Assembly (NCBI GenBank): GCA_028023455.1
Contig: JAQFVV010006215.1
Coordinates: 2,368,580-2,432,579 of the forward strand
From: Epiperipatus broadwayi
Lineage: Eukaryota; Onychophora; Udeonychophora; Euonychophora; Peripatidae
Direction of reading: 5' to 3'
Length of the DNA: 64,000 nucleotides
The notes beneath the pieces are model-generated. The model was not told where the DNA came from, made no database searches, and saw only the letters and a program-made list of their open reading frames with translations. The position numbers and the translations under genes are program-made. Below are positions 59,904-64,000 of the stretch, in pieces (within the stretch, counting starts at the first letter, position 1; the number at the start of each line of letters is the position of its first letter).

Positions 59904-60977
59904 TTACAGTCCCAAAAACGATCTTAAGTGCTTTCTGGTCTTAGGGACGGGAAAACTTTGAATGGCGGCAATTTTGTCTGGGTGAGGTTTGACCCCTTCC
60001 GCACTAACCAAATGACCAAGAAAAGAGATTTCTCGAGCAATTAAAATACATTTTTCTAAGTTGATTTTTATATTATTATCTGAACATTCACAAAGAAACA
60101 TGCTAAGATGCTGTAAATGATCATTTAAATTTTCCAAAGCAATGACAATATCATCGATGTATATAACTAACAAATTTTTCAGTTCTTTTGAAAAGACCAT
60201 ATTCAAGCATCTGATAACGCCAGCCCCACTATTAATTAAACCAAAGGGCATCCTTTGAAAAATATAAGATTGGCCCTGGTAACGGAATGCCGTATACTTT
60301 TGATCATTTTGATGGAGTGGGATTTGCCAATAGCTGGCGGTTAAATCAAATGTGGAGAATATGCTCTTCCCTTTGAACTTCATCAATAACTCCTGAATAG
60401 GTGATGGTATGTCATGCTCTGGGACAGTATGCTGGTTAAGTGTATGGGCATCCAGACAGACTCTTATGGATCCATCTTTCTTTTTGACGACTACTAATGG
60501 ATTCACATAAGACGAAGGACTGGGTTTAATTATCTGCCAGTCAATCATTTTGTTAATCTGCTGCTGAACCTCTGCCTGGTATTGGTAAGGAATAGGATAA
60601 GTACGCTGCTGGAAAGGTTCATTATCTTTCAAATTGATCCTATGAACATACCCTTTTAATATACCAGGTATTTTGGAAAAAACACCCCGATACTGGAACA
60701 ACAATTGGAAAAATGGCTTATAGTATTCTGTGCCAATAATACATGAACCATCCAACTTAACTTTAATATTTACATCAACTGTTGTCTCCTGTATGGTCAT
60801 TAATTGATTTATCTGACTATTACAATTGACTATAAGAGGGCAAATCTCCTCTTTACATCCAAAAGTTTCATCTCTGTAATTAATATAATAATTATTTAGA
60901 GTCATGAAATCCGAACCAATTATGGCTTCATGAATCAAACCTGGCATGATTAAAAAGACATGCTCAAATTTGCACAA
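59904..60977 (-). CDS. Ty3/gypsy pol, reverse transcriptase part
   Basis: 357 codons. N-terminal MPGLIHEAIIGSDFM is the C-terminal flap of the protease. RT motifs: YPIPYQYQAEV, KKKDGSIRVCLDAHTLN, STFDLTASYWQIP (catalytic Asp211), FQRMPFGLINSGA and VIYIDDIVIA (YIDD, 273-276), then EISFLGHLVSAEGV and HLRSFLGL. All RT blocks are intact. The ORF is cut off at both ends by indels: upstream a 1-base loss separates it from the protease (about 61050-61056), and downstream a net 2-base loss, or 1-base gain, after LGL introduces a TAA. Apart from these shifts the frame is undamaged, so inactivation is recent or the indels are assembly errors. Confidence 0.93.
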   Translation of the reverse strand: MCKFEHVFLIMPGLIHEAIIGSDFMTLNNYYINYRDETFGCKEEICPLIVNCNSQINQLMTIQETTVDVNIKVKLDGSCIIGTEYYKPFFQLLFQYRGVFSKIPGILKGYVHRINLKDNEPFQQRTYPIPYQYQAEVQQQINKMIDWQIIKPSPSSYVNPLVVVKKKDGSIRVCLDAHTLNQHTVPEHDIPSPIQELLMKFKGKSIFSTFDLTASYWQIPLHQNDQKYTAFRYQGQSYIFQRMPFGLINSGAGVIRCLNMVFSKELKNLLVIYIDDIVIALENLNDHLQHLSMFLCECSDNNIKINLEKCILIAREISFLGHLVSAEGVKPHPDKIAAIQSFPVPKTRKHLRSFLGL

Positions 60978-61042
60978 ATTAATTTCGAATGTAATAAAAA
61001 CCTGTTTATTAGATAACTTAGTCTTCTTTCCATTAGCAAGTA

Positions 61043-61291
61043 TTACCTAATCACCTTAGTTGGTAAAATTGGAATAGATTGGTCAGCTGACTGAATTTTT
61101 AAGTATGTTTCTTCAGACAACAAGGAAGCTTGACTGCCTGAATCAATTAAGGTGTTGACAACAATTCCTGAAATGATAATTTTTATCATAGGACAGTTGT
61201 ATAAAATGGGTGGCTCAGACATTTTTCCTGGTTCCAAATAATCAATGTCCAGGTCTATATTATTAATAATCCACATCATGCTGTTCCCCAT
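61043..61291 (-). CDS. Ty3/gypsy aspartic protease
   Basis: 82 codons up to the frameshift. IIISGIVVNTLIDSGSQASL contains the catalytic D-S-G (residues 50-52) preceded by a hydrophobic strand, as in retroviral-type aspartic proteases that cut Gag and Pol. It stops at VIR-TAA. In the next frame the DNA continues VILANGKKTKLSNKQVF into the RT ORF, so a single base is missing here. The frame is open upstream of the Met, and it overlaps the region after the gag stop in another frame, so synthesis by ribosomal frameshifting from gag is plausible. Confidence 0.85.
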   Translation of the reverse strand: MGNSMMWIINNIDLDIDYLEPGKMSEPPILYNCPMIKIIISGIVVNTLIDSGSQASLLSEETYLKIQSADQSIPILPTKVIR

Positions 61292-61341
61292 ATGTTTAAA
61301 AATAGGGCCCCGAAGTGAGGAACATTCCTGCGAGGTCCTTT

Positions 61342-63528
61342 TTAATTTAATGCCCCGCTATTTTTACTACCTTTGTTATTTTTCTTTGGCATCGTTGGGA
61401 TACCACTAGTAGAAGGTTGATTCTCATTTAGAATCTTTCTCTTCACTGTCGGCCTACTGAGGTGGCTATTTGGTCTACTATAGGGATTCGTCCTATAATA
61501 TCCCTTTTCTCTACTTAACCTCCTCTTTCCCACATAGGACCTATCTGTGAAATTAATATTGTTTACCATAGGATGGGTGTCCCTATTTATCCTACTCCTA
61601 TGATCCATATTCCTATCACTGGTTTCTAGCGAATCTAAAATTTCGACTACCTCTTCTATTGTATGTCGGTCAGCAGCAATCAAGACCTGCTCGATATGCC
61701 TCGGTAAATTATGGCGAATTATTCGTACAATTTGGGTCTCAGATAAAGGATAGGCTGTCAACGTTTTCAGTTTGACGGCCTGACTCCTGAAAAACTGAGT
61801 GTAACTGCCCTTATTTACATGGTACCTTTCCTGAGATATTTGATACCTGAGGTTGTCTTGACGGTCTTCCCCCCAAAAACTGGCTAGCATAAGATATTTA
61901 AAGCCCCCATATGTTTCTGGTTTTATAAATAACGATTGCCACCAATCTTTAGATGCCGCACATAAATGGTTTGTGGCAATGGCAATCTTCTCTACCTCAG
62001 ACAAATGACATAAGGTGAACAATTCATCTAAATTTTGGAGATATTCATGTGGATTCTCCAGGTATTCTCCTTTAAAGAATTTTATTTTGAGGAATTTCAA
62101 GGCCATGGAGCTATTACTTTCGGGCTCAAACATGACTTTATGTCTGGCCTCATTCAATGGATTGTACATTGATTCAAGTGGACTAATCATTGTATGTAAC
62201 TCAGAGATTACGGGTTTATTATGATCATTATTGATTTCCTTAACCTGAGTTTCAGATACATTTTTACTATGAACAACTTTATCCATATTAAGGTCCATAG
62301 CTTGCATACGACTTTCTAATCCTAATTTATAATTTTGCCATTCACAGTCTATTCTGGTAGAACTGTCCTTAAGGCCTACATTTAAATGTTGAATTTGTTG
62401 TTTTAACTGGTTAATAGTTTCATCTTTCTCTAACTCAAGTTTATCTTCTAGTCTTTGATATACTGTATTCTCACACTGAATCATATATTCCCCCATTTCC
62501 TCTTTGAGATCATTATGTAATATTTGTGAATTATTCTTTAATATCTCATTAAAATGTTCTACCTTTCCTAGAACTTGAATTAGCTCACTTTCTATATTTT
62601 TATTAATTTCACATTGGGTTACATCTTGAGTTTCTAACTTAGCTATTCTGCTAGTAATCTGGCTCTGACATCCTTTTGCTACATTGTCAGGTTCAAGAGT
62701 TATATTTTGGACTTCTTCCTTTAAGTTTCTAAACTCACTCCTAGCACTATCTAATTCTCCCTTAATACATTCTATTTTATCCTTAACTTCACTGTTTAAT
62801 TCTACATATTGACTTATGAAGTCCTGTTGAATAGCCTCGATCATATTTTCGGCCCTTTCCGACTTTATTTCTATTTCTTTCTTAATTTTTATTTCTAGTT
62901 TTTCGGAGGCCAATTTTGACTCTTCTACATGGTTCTTTAACTCTTCCCTTAGGTCTTTGATCTCCTGTACGTGATTGTCTAATTTACTGTCCAAATTTTG
63001 AATTTGATTCTCTAATTCAGTTTTTAATTCAACATTTGAATTTTGAATTTGATTTTTTAATTCATTATTTGATTTTTGTACTTGACTTTCTAATTCCCTT
63101 TTTAGTTCACTATTTGAATTTTTTATTTGACTTTCTATTTTACTTTCTGAGTTTTTTAATTCAATATTTAATTGTTGTACTTGACTTTCTATTTTACTTT
63201 CTGAGTTTTTTAATTCACTATTTAAATTTTGTAGCTGTGTAGACAAACTTTGTAATATGGTAAATATTTGGACTTGCTCATCCCCAGGTAGATCTTTATT
63301 TACTTTAGCTTTTTTCGGACTAACTTCATCTAAAGATTCTTGTTCCTCTCTTACTTCTACATGAAAATATGGTGTTTGTGTATCCGGGGATTGGAGCTCT
63401 TGGGATTCTCCCAAATCCTCTGAAATATCCTGACTATCTTGGTTTTCACTCATATTTAAAATTTCACTCTTTCTGTTATTTGACAGTACTGAAATTAGTA
63501 ATGAACTATTAATAATATTGATAAGCAA
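61342..63528 (-). CDS. Ty3/gypsy Gag with long coiled coil
   Basis: 728 codons if the first Met is used. The MSENQDSQ Met (codon 26, 63453) is a likelier start because the preceding stretch is hydrophobic and AT-driven. Residues about 85-420 form a long Glu/Lys/Asn/Gln-rich coiled coil with internal 18-residue repeats. Residues about 470-640 are the retrotransposon Gag core (IKFFKGEYLENPHEYL, KDWWQSLF, NKGSYTQFF, PLSETQIVRIIRHNLP). The tail is basic (KKNNKGSKNSGALN). No CCHC zinc knuckle is seen, so RNA binding probably relies on the basic tail. The stop is followed by open sequence in the protease frame. Homologous Gag relics occur at 38.3-39.96 kb on the other strand. Confidence 0.9.
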   Translation of the reverse strand: MLINIINSSLLISVLSNNRKSEILNMSENQDSQDISEDLGESQELQSPDTQTPYFHVEVREEQESLDEVSPKKAKVNKDLPGDEQVQIFTILQSLSTQLQNLNSELKNSESKIESQVQQLNIELKNSESKIESQIKNSNSELKRELESQVQKSNNELKNQIQNSNVELKTELENQIQNLDSKLDNHVQEIKDLREELKNHVEESKLASEKLEIKIKKEIEIKSERAENMIEAIQQDFISQYVELNSEVKDKIECIKGELDSARSEFRNLKEEVQNITLEPDNVAKGCQSQITSRIAKLETQDVTQCEINKNIESELIQVLGKVEHFNEILKNNSQILHNDLKEEMGEYMIQCENTVYQRLEDKLELEKDETINQLKQQIQHLNVGLKDSSTRIDCEWQNYKLGLESRMQAMDLNMDKVVHSKNVSETQVKEINNDHNKPVISELHTMISPLESMYNPLNEARHKVMFEPESNSSMALKFLKIKFFKGEYLENPHEYLQNLDELFTLCHLSEVEKIAIATNHLCAASKDWWQSLFIKPETYGGFKYLMLASFWGEDRQDNLRYQISQERYHVNKGSYTQFFRSQAVKLKTLTAYPLSETQIVRIIRHNLPRHIEQVLIAADRHTIEEVVEILDSLETSDRNMDHRSRINRDTHPMVNNINFTDRSYVGKRRLSREKGYYRTNPYSRPNSHLSRPTVKRKILNENQPSTSGIPTMPKKNNKGSKNSGALN

Positions 63529-64000
63529 TTATTGACAAGACATCCTGCCTCTATGCCTCTCCTATCAAAAACAATCTACACCAAAAACTATGTTCTGATA
63601 TTTACTATCTCTAGAGTCCCAATATTAACTACCGAATATTCTTTTCTCATATGCTACTTGGTCCATAGAAATCTCACCAAACCATTATGTAATATGGTAT
63701 AAGTGCTAATCACACCACCAGACAAGCAGATCATCATAAATGATAAAATCATTACAATATTTTATGGAATTACTTACAGACCATAACATTATAAACTAAC
63801 AAATTGATTTATTCAGTGGCAAAAGATTATGTCATAAAATAGACATTCATATAATATTTTATGGCTAAAGAAACAATTTATCATTGGCAAACATTTTCAA
63901 TCAATGAACAATTAATTCATTCACGTGCAAATACTATTTATATTTCTTTCAAGAAAATTTTACCAAATTCTTCGTGGCCAGCTATAGCCATCGAAGGCCC
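63529..64000 (-). other. 5' leader of the gypsy element, cut by window edge
   Basis: No ORF, no LTR end and no tRNA-Lys-type primer site on the minus strand. Probably leader RNA with the packaging region. The beginning of the element is outside the window. Confidence 0.5.

Larger units (their letters stand above)
57951..64000 (-). mobile_element. Young Ty3/gypsy LTR retrotransposon, internal region
   Basis: Order gag-protease-RT-RNase H-integrase, the defining order of Ty3/gypsy (Metaviridae). No envelope ORF between integrase and the polypurine tract. The 5' leader (63529-64000) contains no recognisable primer site, so it continues beyond the right edge, as does the 5' LTR. Two small indels in pol are the only damage I see. 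Confidence 0.9.

Noticed and set aside
59904-59930. Frame change between RT and RNase H as programmed frameshifting
   Set aside because: It lies in the middle of the conserved RT-RNase H connection, where gypsy elements are continuous, and no slippery heptamer is visible. A small deletion explains it better.
62015-63242. Plus-strand ORFs at 62015-62224 and 63036-63242
   Set aside because: Antisense shadows of the gypsy Gag. The Phe/Leu-rich translation is the complement of the Lys/Glu/Asn-rich coiled coil.
63529-64000. 5' LTR and primer site of the young gypsy element inside the window
   Set aside because: No minus-strand TGGCGCCC-type or other tRNA-end sequence next to a TACA end, and no similarity to the TGTAACC region near 57950. 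The LTR must lie further right.

Overview
The window looks like nuclear DNA of an AT-rich, non-vertebrate animal. It has spliced exons with GT/AG introns and Ty3/gypsy, LINE, SINE, hAT, Tc1/mariner-type and foldback elements, and no bacterial gene organisation. Most of it is mobile DNA of different ages. I cannot name the species. Two clues narrow it: a gene with an in-frame UGA at the selenocysteine position of selenoprotein U, so the lineage should decode selenocysteine (most holometabolous insects do not), and a copy of the horizontally spread hAT family SPIN, known from many tetrapods and from a few invertebrates such as Rhodnius and Lymnaea.

Left end (1-6.4 kb): the only host gene I can support is on the minus strand. 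Coding exon 1 (6207-6362) and exon 2 (1487-1561) encode the N-terminus of selenoprotein U / peroxiredoxin-like 2A (SelU/PRXL2A/FAM213A). Exon 2 ends with the redox motif PG-UGA-HLCRE, where vertebrate PRXL2A has Cys-x-x-Cys. The rest of the gene, including any SECIS element, lies beyond the left edge. The 4.6-kb intron holds a TA-flanked Tigger/pogo-like element with a LINE tail inside it, a palindromic MITE and a SINE-like repeat.

6.4-28.6 kb: a repeat graveyard. It holds two RTE-type LINE 3' fragments, several 5'-truncated copies of a second LINE (best copy 17.2-19.8 kb), a long palindrome (7.25-7.94 kb), a dense head-to-tail and head-to-head cluster of a ~420-bp SINE-like family (here called family K; 10.7-16.4 kb and scattered copies), and a tRNA-derived SINE split by a hAT MITE with a perfect 8-bp target duplication. 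28.6-34.5 kb is AT-rich DNA in which I recognise almost nothing.

34.5-44.8 kb: a decayed Ty3/gypsy provirus on the plus strand with long (~2.5 kb) LTRs, a tRNA-Lys-type primer site, a broken gag and no recognisable pol. A foldback element and an 872-bp tandem duplication interrupt it. A reverse-oriented LINE copy truncates its 3' LTR.

44.8-58 kb: AT-rich DNA of unclear content with a possible solo LTR, a hAT terminus and the SPIN-like element (52073-52278). 58-63.5 kb: a much younger Ty3/gypsy element on the minus strand with near-complete gag, protease, RT, RNase H and integrase. It is related to the decayed provirus through its Gag and is broken by two small indels in pol. Its 5' LTR lies beyond the right edge.
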